Shown one piece after another: positions 1-8,353 of a stretch of 33,005 nt of DNA. Within the stretch, counting starts at the first letter, position 1. Each line of letters opens with the position of its first letter. A program made the translations under genes and the position numbers. This stretch comes from an uncultured bacterium (GTDB lineage Bacteria > Cloacimonadota > Cloacimonadia > Cloacimonadales > Cloacimonadaceae), in assembly GCA_937924555.1 (NCBI GenBank), contig CALDSN010000151.1:1-33005 (forward strand), in the 5' to 3' direction. The notes beneath the pieces were generated by a model. It saw only the letters and a list, made by a program, of their open reading frames with translations, did not search any database and was not told the DNA's origin.

Positions 1-1076
1 AACTGCCTGTTTTTCTTCGAGCTGAGGCTTGGTATCTGCTCGTAATAGTACGCCGGATTGGTGTCCTGAGCAAGAGTGTAGTGGTATTGCCCCAAAGCCA
101 CCAACGATTGAGCGTATATCATTGCCACGGGTTTGTTTCCCTGCACAGTCTTGAAATACACCGTTTCGGGAGAGGATTCCTCCACCCCCTGTCTGCTCAC
201 CACATAGGATTCAAACTGCAGCCAGGTATTCTGCGGACTAACGGTTAATGCAGGGTTTGAGCTTGCGTTCAGCACTACTTTGCGGATATTCGGACAGTCT
301 AAAGTGCTGTGCCAAGCTCCATGAGCCGTTACATTCATGTCGCTATCCAGTGTGTTGAGCCGAAACATAAAGTGATGCGCATACAAACCTTCCACATAGA
401 CGTTGCCGATAATCTCGTTCAACCCAAACTCCAACCCCATGCCGACAGTGGCACCCATACTAAACGGTACGGTGATGCGGCTGCCAAAAATCCTATCACT
501 CTTGAAGGGCGATGTGAGGGTAGTGATGCTGCCATCCTCTGTTTTCACCTGAACTTCAACCCTCACCACCATGTTTTTCACAATCTTATTTGTGGATGCG
601 AAGTCCAGGCTCAGGCGAGCTTGGTTCGTCCAAATAGTTCTGTGCGGTCCCGGCTCGGTAAGCGGAGTGTTGCTGGTATCTCCCGGACTGCGGAAATATA
701 ACCATCCATCCTCATCCGCAGCATAACCTGCGGGCAGGGAAGAGCTTAGGGTGCTCAACCGGTATGCGTACTGCACACCTTCCGGGTTGTAGACAGAAAT
801 CTCCTGACGGTAGATGTACTCATCATTATCCAGAAGCAGCTTATCCTCGGAAAAGCTAATCCCCGGCTGTTCACTTGTTTTGTGCGGGGCAAAGGGATTG
901 GGGTTCCCACAGGAAAACATTCCAATGCAGATAAACAGCGCAAACAAGAACAGATAGGGAGTTATTGTACCGTTTAGCTTGCGTTTTCTTTGCTTGCTGT
1001 AGCTTTTTATCGCAGCAGATTCACCACTGCTAAAAGGAACAGACATAAAACCAAACAACATAGTCTTTCTTTTCAC
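1..1076 (-). CDS. Putative lipoprotein, C-terminus cut by window edge
   Basis: An open frame runs on the minus strand from a GTG at 1076 through the left edge without a stop, so 358 codons are visible and the C-terminus lies outside. The GTG is chosen because GGAGG (1082-1086) sits five bases upstream; ATGs at 1061 and 1046 are in frame but poorly served. After a basic N-terminus with KQRKRK there is one hydrophobic stretch (about residues 37-51, PYLFLFALFICIGMFSC) ending in a cysteine, followed by GNPNPF, which looks like a lipoprotein signal. The mature part is hydrophilic and beta-rich in appearance, with no motif I recognise. Function unknown; probably anchored to the inner or outer membrane facing the periplasm. 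The gene diverges from the envelope cluster at 1495. Confidence 0.75.
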   Translation of the reverse strand, partial: MKRKTMLFGFMSVPFSSGESAAIKSYSKQRKRKLNGTITPYLFLFALFICIGMFSCGNPNPFAPHKTSEQPGISFSEDKLLLDNDEYIYRQEISVYNPEGVQYAYRLSTLSSSLPAGYAADEDGWLYFRSPGDTSNTPLTEPGPHRTIWTNQARLSLDFASTNKIVKNMVVRVEVQVKTEDGSITTLTSPFKSDRIFGSRITVPFSMGATVGMGLEFGLNEIIGNVYVEGLYAHHFMFRLNTLDSDMNVTAHGAWHSTLDCPNIRKVVLNASSNPALTVSPQNTWLQFESYVVSRQGVEESSPETVYFKTVQGNKPVAMIYAQSLVALGQYHYTLAQDTNPAYYYEQIPSLSSKKNRQ

Positions 1077-1187
1077 CTATACCTCCATGTACATTGGGGA
1101 AACACATCGCATAGACTGACGAATATCACTTGTTTAGTCCTGCTTTGTGAGCTTGGTGCAAGGTAAATATTCTCCTACAAGCGTGTC

Positions 1188-1210
1188 AAGTAAATTATTT
1201 TTATTTACTT
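1188..1210. repeat. AT-rich inverted repeat, possible operator
   Basis: AAGTAAAT (1188-1195) and ATTTACTT (1203-1210) form a perfect 8-base inverted repeat around a 7-base T-rich centre. It lies between divergent genes, so a transcription-factor site or a weak hairpin are both possible. Sequence alone does not tell which. Confidence 0.45.
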
Positions 1211-1295
1211 TAGGCACTCTCCATCTTTCAACCACCCTCAATAATCAGCACTTAACCACCTATTCCGCCGTCACTTCACCGCCTCGTATATCCAA

Positions 1296-1337
1296 GGTGA
1301 TTCCCTCATCCCACCCGGGAATCACGAGGGAGTCACC
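1296..1337. repeat. Two mutually exclusive hairpins in the divergent intergenic region
   Basis: GGTGATTCCCTC (1296-1307) pairs with GAGGGAGTCACC (1326-1337) over 12 bases with one G-U pair. The inner part GTGATTCCC (1297-1305) pairs perfectly instead with GGGAATCAC (1317-1325). The left arm is shared, so the two hairpins exclude each other. There is no T-run after either, so it does not look like a simple terminator. A dispersed intergenic repeat or a regulatory leader are the alternatives. Confidence 0.6.
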
Positions 1338-1481
1338 TGAGAGTGATTAGGCATACGAACAAGGAAGTATCATGTTACACAATTATTGGCACTACTTGGC
1401 AAGAATTGTCTTGACAGTGAAAGACAGGGCGAAGGAATATGACACCAAAATGCACATAATCGCATATTGCGATGTAATTAC

Positions 1482-1488
1482 AGGGAGG
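1482..1488 (+). promoter_or_regulatory. Shine-Dalgarno sequence that fixes the GTG start at 1495
   Basis: AGGGAGG lies six bases before GTG 1495. This start leaves a clean signal peptide right at the N-terminus, whereas the longest frame (from 1372) would put 41 unlikely residues ahead of it. Confidence 0.7.
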
Positions 1489-1494
1489 ATTGCC

Positions 1495-2787
1495 GTGAAA
1501 GGAACAGATAATCCACACACAGCAAAGTGGCTTAGGCTGCGTCTAATTTTCCTTGTGACAATACTTTATGTCCTGCTTCTCCCTCTCAGTGCGGAGATAT
1601 TAATCCCCATGGACATCACCCAAAGCAATCACCTAAAAGCATACGGAATAGCGTTTCAGGGCTTGAAAGAGCAGCTTGTGGGCAAATGGCTGTTAAACTA
1701 TCGGGGAGGCAGCTTCCTGTTCCCGGATTCCGATGCTCTTGCTGCTCTGTGCAACATCCGCGGTGTGCGCTACGAAAGCGTGGGCTCTTCGCAGGTGGCG
1801 GGGATAATGGCGGAGATTCAGGAAGCCAATATGGAGAGCGTAACCTTGGAGAAAGAGCCAAAGATTGCCGTGTATATCCCGCCCAATGCCCTGCCTTGGG
1901 ATGATGCGGTTACCCTTGCCCTGGAATATGCGGAGATAGAATATGAAAGGGTTTGGGATGATGAGGTGCTGGAAGGTAAGCTGAATGATTATGACTGGCT
2001 GCACCTGCACCACGAGGATTTCAGCGGACAGTATGGCAAGTTTTATGGCTCTTACCGCAACACAACTTGGTACCAGAACGATATCAAAGTGAACGAAGCT
2101 ATGGCAGCCAAGCATGGCTTTGCCAAAGTGTGGCAGCTTAAGCATGCCGTGGCGGAAAAGGTGCGAGAATTCGTGATAAACGGTGGCTTTATGTTTGCCA
2201 TGTGTGCCGCCACGGATACCTTCGACATCGCTATGGCTGCGGGGAATATGGATATTGTGGACAGTGTGATAGATGGCGACGGGATAGACCCGCAGTATAA
2301 TAAAAAACTGGACTTCAACCGCTGCTTTGCCTTCGAGAACTTCAGTGTGCGCCCCAATCCTTTTGAATATGAGTTTTCGGATATCGATGCCAGCGACTAT
2401 TCCATGCTGCGAGGTGCCGAAGGGGATTACTTCCAGTTGTTCGACTTCTCGGCGAAGTACGACCCCGTGCCCACTATGCTCACCCAATGCCACACCAATG
2501 TGATAGACGGCTTTTTGGGTCAAACGACCTCCTTTTTTAAGGACAAAGTGAAGAAAAGCGTGATTATCCTTGCCGAAGTGCCGGGTCAAAACGAAGTGAA
2601 ATACATCCACGGTAATATCGGGAAGGGCACCTTCACCTTCTATGGAGGGCACGATCCGGAAGATTATCAGCATAAGGTGGGTGATCCCGAAACCATTCTG
2701 GAGCTATACAAGAACTCTCCGGGATATAGATTAATCCTGAATAATGTGCTGTTTCCCGCAGCAGAAAAGAAACAGTTAAAGACCTGA
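1495..2787 (+). CDS. Secreted 'asparagine synthetase B'-like protein, GATase-like fold
   Basis: 430 residues from GTG 1495. Residues 1-33 form a signal peptide (basic WLRLR, hydrophobic core 17-31, probable cleavage after LSA). The mature protein opens with EILIPMD, QSNHLKAYG and LLNYRGG, a pattern I recognise from Bacteroidota proteins that databases call 'asparagine synthetase B'. The synthetase domain itself is not evident. The middle resembles a class I amidotransferase or ThuA-like fold: a beta-alpha unit KIAVYIPP (123-130), then DYDWLHLHHED (165-175), then VREFVINGGFMFAMC (223-237) with Cys237 where a nucleophile elbow would fall. This fold reading is inference. The MCE gene follows within a few bases and the protease-barrel gene after that, pointing to an envelope role in the periplasm. 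True activity unknown. Confidence 0.75.
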   Translation: MKGTDNPHTAKWLRLRLIFLVTILYVLLLPLSAEILIPMDITQSNHLKAYGIAFQGLKEQLVGKWLLNYRGGSFLFPDSDALAALCNIRGVRYESVGSSQVAGIMAEIQEANMESVTLEKEPKIAVYIPPNALPWDDAVTLALEYAEIEYERVWDDEVLEGKLNDYDWLHLHHEDFSGQYGKFYGSYRNTTWYQNDIKVNEAMAAKHGFAKVWQLKHAVAEKVREFVINGGFMFAMCAATDTFDIAMAAGNMDIVDSVIDGDGIDPQYNKKLDFNRCFAFENFSVRPNPFEYEFSDIDASDYSMLRGAEGDYFQLFDFSAKYDPVPTMLTQCHTNVIDGFLGQTTSFFKDKVKKSVIILAEVPGQNEVKYIHGNIGKGTFTFYGGHDPEDYQHKVGDPETILELYKNSPGYRLILNNVLFPAAEKKQLKT

Positions 2788-2794
2788 GGTGGAT

Positions 2795-3697
2795 GTGAAC
2801 AGTTTCTATCCCAAACTACGCAGCGTGCAGATAAAGACAGGGATTTGGACAGTAGCCATAGGAATAATCCTGCTCTTAAGCTATCTCTGGCTTAGCAACC
2901 GCTTGAATATGGGTGCAAGTTATGAGCTGAAGGTAAGCTTTAGCGATGTGAACGGCTTGGAAGTAGGTGACAAAGTGGTGTTCCGCGGGATGGAAGTGGG
3001 CAGAGTGAAGGCAATCAAGGCACAAGGTGATGTCATTATGGTTCTTGCGGGTGTTGATAACGAGATTAAGCTGCATGGGGGAACGCAGTTCAAGGTTATG
3101 GACAGCGGGTTGATGGGTAGCAAGGTGTTGGCAATTATCCCCGGAACGGAGACAGAGCGTCTTGACATCACCAAGGTACAGTCCGGTACCTCTCCTGAAG
3201 GTTTGATGAATATGGTGTCACAGGCATCTGCCACATTGCATACTTTGCAGAGTTCTTTGGATGCCCTGCAAGCTCCTGACGGGGTACTTGCAGGATCCGC
3301 CAAGTTGGTGAAGAACGCCGATAGTGCAGTGCAGAATACCCAAGGCGCAGCTATGGAGCTTAAGCAAGAGCTTAGTGCGGTTATAGCCCGGGTGGATAAG
3401 CTCACCGCAGGGCTGAATATGGTGGTGCAGGATAACAGCGAGACTCTTAACCGCAGCATAGCGGAAACCCCTGCCATGATGAAGAAGATAAACGGTACTC
3501 TGGATAGCCTGCAGGTGCTGTCAGGAAATCTTAGCAAGGCGGCACAGCAATTACAATCCGGGGATGGCACAGCAGCCAAACTGTTGAATGATGATGAGTT
3601 ATACACCAAGCTTGGGAGTTCTCTGGAAAATCTGGATGCCTTGATACAAGACATTAAAGCGCATCCCAAGAAGTATGTAAAGTTTAGTTTATTTTAG
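2795..3697 (+). CDS. MCE/MlaD-family protein with one N-terminal membrane helix
   Basis: The protein has an N-terminal transmembrane helix (GIWTVAIGIILLLSYLWL), then a single MCE domain, recognisable from VSFSDVNGLEVGDKVVFRGMEV followed by GRVKAI and a LMGSKVLAI strand. MlaD-type proteins form rings in the periplasm that carry phospholipids for an MlaFE-type ABC transporter. The C-terminal half is alpha-helical, rich in Ala, Gln and Ser (for example QSSLDALQAP, AAMELKQELSAVIARVDKL) and likely coiled coil. The longest frame starts at GTG 2789, but GAGG (2786-2789) is well spaced for GTG 2795, giving 300 residues. No permease or ATPase partner lies in the window; they may be encoded before or elsewhere. 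It is packed between the secreted GATase-like gene and the protease-barrel gene, compatible with co-transcription. Confidence 0.85.
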   Translation: MNSFYPKLRSVQIKTGIWTVAIGIILLLSYLWLSNRLNMGASYELKVSFSDVNGLEVGDKVVFRGMEVGRVKAIKAQGDVIMVLAGVDNEIKLHGGTQFKVMDSGLMGSKVLAIIPGTETERLDITKVQSGTSPEGLMNMVSQASATLHTLQSSLDALQAPDGVLAGSAKLVKNADSAVQNTQGAAMELKQELSAVIARVDKLTAGLNMVVQDNSETLNRSIAETPAMMKKINGTLDSLQVLSGNLSKAAQQLQSGDGTAAKLLNDDELYTKLGSSLENLDALIQDIKAHPKKYVKFSLF

Positions 3698-3703
3698 GAT
3701 ATT

Positions 3704-6700
3704 ATGAGAAAGATACTTAGCCTAACGTTACTGCTACTGATGTGCCTATCCGCTTTTGCCCTCAGCTTCGGGCAGAACAAGATAAATGCGGTGGATCAGA
3801 ACTGGTCGCTGATACAGACCATGCACTTCGACATATATTTTCCCAAGGGTGAGGATAAGTTCGGAAGAACCGTTTCTCTTATGGCGGAGGATATATATTA
3901 CTACATCAAAGCGGATTTCAAGGTGCCGGTGTTAAGCCGTATCCCGATTATCTTTTACGCTTCAAAAACGGAATTCCAGACCACTAACATCATCTACTCC
4001 CTGCTGTCTGAAGGAGTGGGAGGATTCACGGAAAGCTTGCGGAACAGAGTGGTTGTGCCCTTTGATGGGAGCTATGCCGCTTTGGAGGAATTGCTTGCGC
4101 ATGAACTAACCCATGCCTATGTGAATGCCATGGATAGCCGCATGGTTACGGCTCTCACACCCTTGCGTCCCGTGGCATTTCCCTTCTGGTTTTCGGAGGG
4201 ATTGCCGGAATATCTGTCCATTGGCGGAGAAGACGAATATAATAACATGTTCATCATGGACATGGTGATAAATGACCGCATCGGCAAACTGCAAGAGACG
4301 GACGGCTATTTGGCGTACAGATTGGGTGAGAGCTTTTTGACATACATTGCCGATACATGGGGAAGACAAAAGATACCGGAATACTTCTTTGCCCTACGCA
4401 GCATGACCAACTTGGATGATGCTACCAAGAAAGTGTTTGGGATGGACTTTGCAGAGCTGGAATCCCGCTGGAACTATGAGCTGAAAAGGGACTATTTCCC
4501 CAGGATTAACAGCCATGGAATACCGATGGAGAGCTTTGAGCAGCGGACGTTTCATAAGAAAGACGGCTCATATTTCAACTTTGCTCCCCGCTTTTCCCCT
4601 GATGGCTCACGTTATGTGTATTATTCCAACGCTGGAGCAAGATACAGCATCTGGTTGGCGGGTACCCAAGGCTTGGATAAATCTAAGCTTATCTTACGCG
4701 GAGAAAGCAGTGCGAAACTGGAGGAGTTCTACTACTTCCGTTCCAGTCTCAGTTGGTTCCCGGATAATCGTAGGATTGCCTTCTCTGCCAAGACCTCAAC
4801 CGGGGATAAAATACATATCTTTGATGTGGACAAGGAAAAGATATTGGAGACCCTTAGCTTCCCGGAACTGAGTGCGGTGTATGAAGTGGATGTTGCTCCC
4901 GATGGAAAGAGCTTGGTGTTCAGTGGGCAGAGTGCCATGCAGGCAGATCTGTATCTCTATAATTTGGAAAGTAAAGAACTAAAGCGTTTAACCAATGATA
5001 CATATAACGAGGCGCACCCTCGCTTTTCTCCCGATGGCAGCAAGGTGGCTTATGATGCCGAGTGCAAACAAGGAGGGATGACCCCCAGGTATGGGATGTT
5101 TGCTGACCTTGTGCGCAATGTGTTGGTTATTGATTTGGGTAGTGGCGATGTAACTCAAATAAGCAACGAGAAGTATGATTGCTTTGCCCCCATCTGGGCA
5201 GATGGCGGAAGCAAGATTGTGTTTATCTCTGATAAAGATGAGATCAGCAATTTCGAGGTGATAGATTTACAGAGCGGTACCCGCGCTGAACTTGCCAAGA
5301 CTATGGCAGGAGTGTTTGCAGGTGACCTCAGCCAAAACGATGAGTATCTCATCATGGCAAACTATTTCAATGGGGCATGGGACATCTATTTTGACGATAA
5401 CCCCTTGCTCAATCTGGAATATAAAGACAGTACCCCACAAAGTATCCTGCATCGAGAAGATGACCTGCTAAGCGGTATTGATCTGGGTAGATTGGATTTA
5501 TATGGAAAGCGAAGCAAAACAGAACGAAAGCGCAGCAATCCAGCCCGAATACCCAATGTACGGCGACCCCTTATCTCGAACTATGAATTCAGCTCCGAGG
5601 ATTCGCTCCGTTTGTTCCCTGATGTTAGTTGGGATGATAAACCGGATAGCATCAGCACTCCCGTGGAGATTAAGCCCTACCGGAATAGGTTTGCCTTGGA
5701 ACATCTCTGGGGTGGCATGGCGTATTCCTCATCACAGGGAGCTATTGGGAACTTGGAACTTGGTTTGGCAGATCTGATGGGTAACCATAGCATAGGCATC
5801 AGTCTGGGGATAAGCGACAAATTGGAGAAATCTAATCTGGTGCTGTCATACTTGCTTTTGAAGCATAGGGCAGATTATGGGATAGGTGTTTATAATCTCT
5901 ATGATGAATACTTATACCGGATTTACATGCCTGGACAGGATGAGTATCTGCTGTTAAAGAATCGTGAATCGGGTATTAACCTGATATACAGATACCCCTT
6001 CAGCCGCTTTTTGCGTCTTGAGATGGATAACAGATTGTATCAAGTTGAGCAGAAATGGGATTGGTTACCTGCAGAGAATGTGGCGGAAGAGATATGGGTG
6101 GAGAATGTAGAGAAGGCAACGGATACGGTGTTTGCTCCCGGTATCAGCATTATACATGACAATTCCATATACGGATCCACGGGACCTTTGGTGGGCTGGC
6201 GGGCGATATATCATATGCGTAAGAGCTTTGCGGCAAAAGAACTGGAGTATTTCACCAACTATCTTGATATCTGCAGCTACACGCTGTTCAGTAAGCGTTA
6301 TAGCCTTGCTATGAGGTTGAATGGTGCCGTCAGCACAGGGAAAAGCCCCGATAGGTTTAATCTGGATGGATACTATGGAGTGCGCGCACTTGATTCCTCT
6401 ATTAGTGGAACCAAGAAAGCTCTTGCCACCATGGAACTACGCTTCCCCTTTATGGACTACCTTTCCATTGCCTTCCCAATTCCTTTAACTATGGGGAATA
6501 TCCGCGGGTCAGCCTTCGTTGATGCAGGAGCTGTATGGGAGGATACCGATAGATTCCGCGGGCTGGAAAATGGACTACTACAAGATATCAAGATGGGATA
6601 TGGTTTTGGTCCCAGGCTTAACTTAGGGTACTTTGTGCTGAAGTTTGATGTGGCTTGGCAAACCGATCTGTCCAATATCGGCAGGCCGAACTATTATCTC

Positions 6701-6721
6701 AGTTTAACTGAAGACTTTTAA
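3704..6721 (+). CDS. Outer-membrane metalloprotease, beta-propeller and beta-barrel fusion
   Basis: 1005 residues with three parts. Residues 1-23 are a signal peptide. A gluzincin-type peptidase domain (about 30-270) carries HELTH at 133-137 and a downstream FSEG with Glu165, the expected two His plus Glu zinc ligands and catalytic Glu134, as in the peptidase MA-like family. Residues about 285-600 hold TolB/PD40 repeats, for example PRFSPDGSRYVYYSN and HPRFSPDGSKVAYDAE. From about 670 to the end the sequence alternates in beta-barrel fashion (GNLELGLADLMGNHSIGISL) and ends in Phe, as outer-membrane barrels often do; it resembles the Omp85/BamA-type C-terminal barrel, though that assignment is less sure. 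I infer a protease held at the periplasmic face of the outer membrane. It starts seven bases after the MCE gene, with GGATATT upstream. Confidence 0.85.
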   Translation: MRKILSLTLLLLMCLSAFALSFGQNKINAVDQNWSLIQTMHFDIYFPKGEDKFGRTVSLMAEDIYYYIKADFKVPVLSRIPIIFYASKTEFQTTNIIYSLLSEGVGGFTESLRNRVVVPFDGSYAALEELLAHELTHAYVNAMDSRMVTALTPLRPVAFPFWFSEGLPEYLSIGGEDEYNNMFIMDMVINDRIGKLQETDGYLAYRLGESFLTYIADTWGRQKIPEYFFALRSMTNLDDATKKVFGMDFAELESRWNYELKRDYFPRINSHGIPMESFEQRTFHKKDGSYFNFAPRFSPDGSRYVYYSNAGARYSIWLAGTQGLDKSKLILRGESSAKLEEFYYFRSSLSWFPDNRRIAFSAKTSTGDKIHIFDVDKEKILETLSFPELSAVYEVDVAPDGKSLVFSGQSAMQADLYLYNLESKELKRLTNDTYNEAHPRFSPDGSKVAYDAECKQGGMTPRYGMFADLVRNVLVIDLGSGDVTQISNEKYDCFAPIWADGGSKIVFISDKDEISNFEVIDLQSGTRAELAKTMAGVFAGDLSQNDEYLIMANYFNGAWDIYFDDNPLLNLEYKDSTPQSILHREDDLLSGIDLGRLDLYGKRSKTERKRSNPARIPNVRRPLISNYEFSSEDSLRLFPDVSWDDKPDSISTPVEIKPYRNRFALEHLWGGMAYSSSQGAIGNLELGLADLMGNHSIGISLGISDKLEKSNLVLSYLLLKHRADYGIGVYNLYDEYLYRIYMPGQDEYLLLKNRESGINLIYRYPFSRFLRLEMDNRLYQVEQKWDWLPAENVAEEIWVENVEKATDTVFAPGISIIHDNSIYGSTGPLVGWRAIYHMRKSFAAKELEYFTNYLDICSYTLFSKRYSLAMRLNGAVSTGKSPDRFNLDGYYGVRALDSSISGTKKALATMELRFPFMDYLSIAFPIPLTMGNIRGSAFVDAGAVWEDTDRFRGLENGLLQDIKMGYGFGPRLNLGYFVLKFDVAWQTDLSNIGRPNYYLSLTEDF

Positions 6722-6752
6722 GACTGATAAATATAAGAAAAGAGGAGAACCC

Positions 6753-8234
6753 ATGAAAATTGATGTTATCCGCAAGCTTCCCGAACATCTGGACACAGTG
6801 ATTTTAATGCAAGAGGAGAATGGCAGCATTCACGATGTGGAGTATGTCCCTAGCTCTTTGCTGGAACCTATCGAGATATTTATGAAGAATGAGGATTTTA
6901 CTTTTGGTTTTGCCGCTTTGAAATCCTTTAGTTTGATTGTGGCTAAACGGCGAGTGAATATAATCCTGATGGGCGCCGGTGATAAGGATGCTCTGACCCC
7001 GAACAAGTTGCGCAGTATATTTGCTCCCGCTCTGCGGATGGCAGCAAAGATGAACGCCACGCAGATCTACCTGTTCCCGGGCTTTGTTAGCACTGTCAAT
7101 GATGTGTCTTTTGGTCATATCCTGGCAGAGACTTCCCTGCTGGTTAGCTATCGCTTCGATAAGTATCTGAACAGCAACAAACAGAAAGACACTATGGAAG
7201 CTCTACACTATGTGCTGAACACTAAGAACACCAGGCATCTTAATCGCGGTATACTGGAAGGTAGAATCTATGCTGAAACCACCAACCTTGCACGGGAAAT
7301 GGTGAATGAACCCGCAAATGTGATGACACCCGAAGCTTTGGCAGAAACGGCAAAGAAAGCTGCTCTGCAATATGGCTTTACGATAGAGACGCATTCGCAG
7401 GATAAACTCCGCCGCATAAAGATGGATGCTTTTCTTGCTGTAAGCAGAGGCTCTGCCAAAGAACCTAAGCTTATCGTTATGCACTATAACGGTAATCCCG
7501 ATAAGCGTCAGGAACTTATTGCTTTGGTGGGTAAGGGTCTTACCTACGACAGTGGCGGGTATTGCATAAAAACACCTCAGGGCATGGTGAATATGAAGAA
7601 CGATATGGGTGGTGCTGCTGCAGTGATTGGGGCAATGAGTGCCATTGCTTCCATGAAGCTGAAGGTGAATGTTGTGGGCATTGTGGCGGCGTGTGAGAAT
7701 ATGATATCAGGTGATGCCTACCGCACCGGGGATATCATCACCTCCATGGCAGGAAAGACTATTGAAGTAATAAACACCGATGCTGAGGGTCGTTTGACCT
7801 TATGCGATGCCATTCACTATGCGATAGAGAAGGAGCATGCTGATAAGATAGTGGATATTGCAACCCTTACCGGAGCTGCTGTTGCTGCACTCGGTACACA
7901 ATTCTCAGCCGTAGTGACAAATAATGAGGCATGGCTGGAACAACTTAAAGCAGCGGCTTCCTTTACTGGCGAAAATGTGTGGCAACTACCTGCCCACGAT
8001 GAGTATAAAGAACTACTAAAGTCCGATATTGCCGATCTGAAGAATGTGGGTGGTCCCATGGGGGGTGCCATAACAGCAGGATTGTTCTTGCGTGAATTCG
8101 TGCAGGAAAAACCTTGGCTCCACATTGACATTGCCGGAACTGCCCTGAAGGATAGAGAAAGCGGGGTGAATCCTTTTGGAGCGACCGGTGTGGGAGTACG
8201 CCTGCTGACCTCCTTGCTAAAGAGCATGGAGTAA
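6753..8234 (+). CDS. pepA: Leucyl aminopeptidase, M17 family
   Basis: 493 residues, normal for the family. M17 enzymes are cytosolic hexamers that use two metal ions to remove N-terminal residues from peptides. All key residues are present at the same spacing as in E. coli PepA: Lys261 and Asp266 in GKGLTYDSGG, Lys273, Asp284 in MKNDMGGAAA, and Asp343, Glu345 and Arg347 in NTDAEGRL. The N-terminal third is the more divergent regulatory domain. A GAGGAG Shine-Dalgarno lies five bases before the ATG. It comes 31 bases after the outer-membrane protease gene in the same direction, so it may belong to the same transcript and finish off peptides made by that protease; the functional link is inference. 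Confidence 0.95.
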   Translation: MKIDVIRKLPEHLDTVILMQEENGSIHDVEYVPSSLLEPIEIFMKNEDFTFGFAALKSFSLIVAKRRVNIILMGAGDKDALTPNKLRSIFAPALRMAAKMNATQIYLFPGFVSTVNDVSFGHILAETSLLVSYRFDKYLNSNKQKDTMEALHYVLNTKNTRHLNRGILEGRIYAETTNLAREMVNEPANVMTPEALAETAKKAALQYGFTIETHSQDKLRRIKMDAFLAVSRGSAKEPKLIVMHYNGNPDKRQELIALVGKGLTYDSGGYCIKTPQGMVNMKNDMGGAAAVIGAMSAIASMKLKVNVVGIVAACENMISGDAYRTGDIITSMAGKTIEVINTDAEGRLTLCDAIHYAIEKEHADKIVDIATLTGAAVAALGTQFSAVVTNNEAWLEQLKAAASFTGENVWQLPAHDEYKELLKSDIADLKNVGGPMGGAITAGLFLREFVQEKPWLHIDIAGTALKDRESGVNPFGATGVGVRLLTSLLKSME

Positions 8235-8278
8235 CTTCCCGAGCATAAACTTTAAATTAGGTAATTCTCGTTGTTTCT

Positions 8279-8309
8279 CGGTCACATTCCCATCTGTGGG
8301 GTGTGACCG
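8279..8309. repeat. Strong hairpin between pepA and the zinc importer operon
   Basis: CGGTCACA (8279-8286) and TGTGACCG (8302-8309) pair perfectly, and CCCA (8289-8292) with TGGG (8297-8300) continues the stem to a four-base loop. No T-run follows, so it is not a standard terminator. It sits in the leader or promoter region of the znu genes, so an operator, RNA leader structure or repeat element are possible. Confidence 0.6.
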
Positions 8310-8344
8310 GGGAAAGCAAGGGGAATGCCATTTATATGATTTAT

Positions 8345-8348
8345 GGAG
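8345..8348 (+). promoter_or_regulatory. Shine-Dalgarno sequence fixing the znuA-like start at 8354
   Basis: GGAG lies five bases before ATG 8354. The longer frame from GTG 8303 would begin inside the hairpin arm and put 17 residues in front of the signal peptide. Confidence 0.7.
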
Positions 8349-8353
8349 ATTTT

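Larger units (their letters stand above)
1077..1494. other. Divergent intergenic region with two inverted repeats
   Basis: This 418-base stretch separates the left lipoprotein gene (minus) from the GATase-like gene (plus). It must hold promoters for both, but I could not settle on either: TTGACA at 1411-1416 lacks a good -10 at the right spacing. It contains two inverted repeats, at 1188-1210 and 1296-1337, listed separately. Short open frames (for example 1147-1350) have no supporting signal or recognisable product. Confidence 0.6.

Noticed and set aside
309..701. 130-codon plus-strand frame at the left end
   Set aside because: It is antisense to the lipoprotein frame, which runs unbroken from 1076 to the edge with a good start signal and lipoprotein signal.
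1147..1350. 67-codon plus-strand frame before the GATase-like gene
   Set aside because: It spans both inverted repeats, is rich in Ser, Thr and Pro as random frames through such repeats are, and has no good ribosome binding site.
1411..1443. TTGACA followed by TATGAC as a promoter for the GATase-like gene
   Set aside because: The spacing is 21 bases and no acceptable -10 box exists at 16-18 bases.
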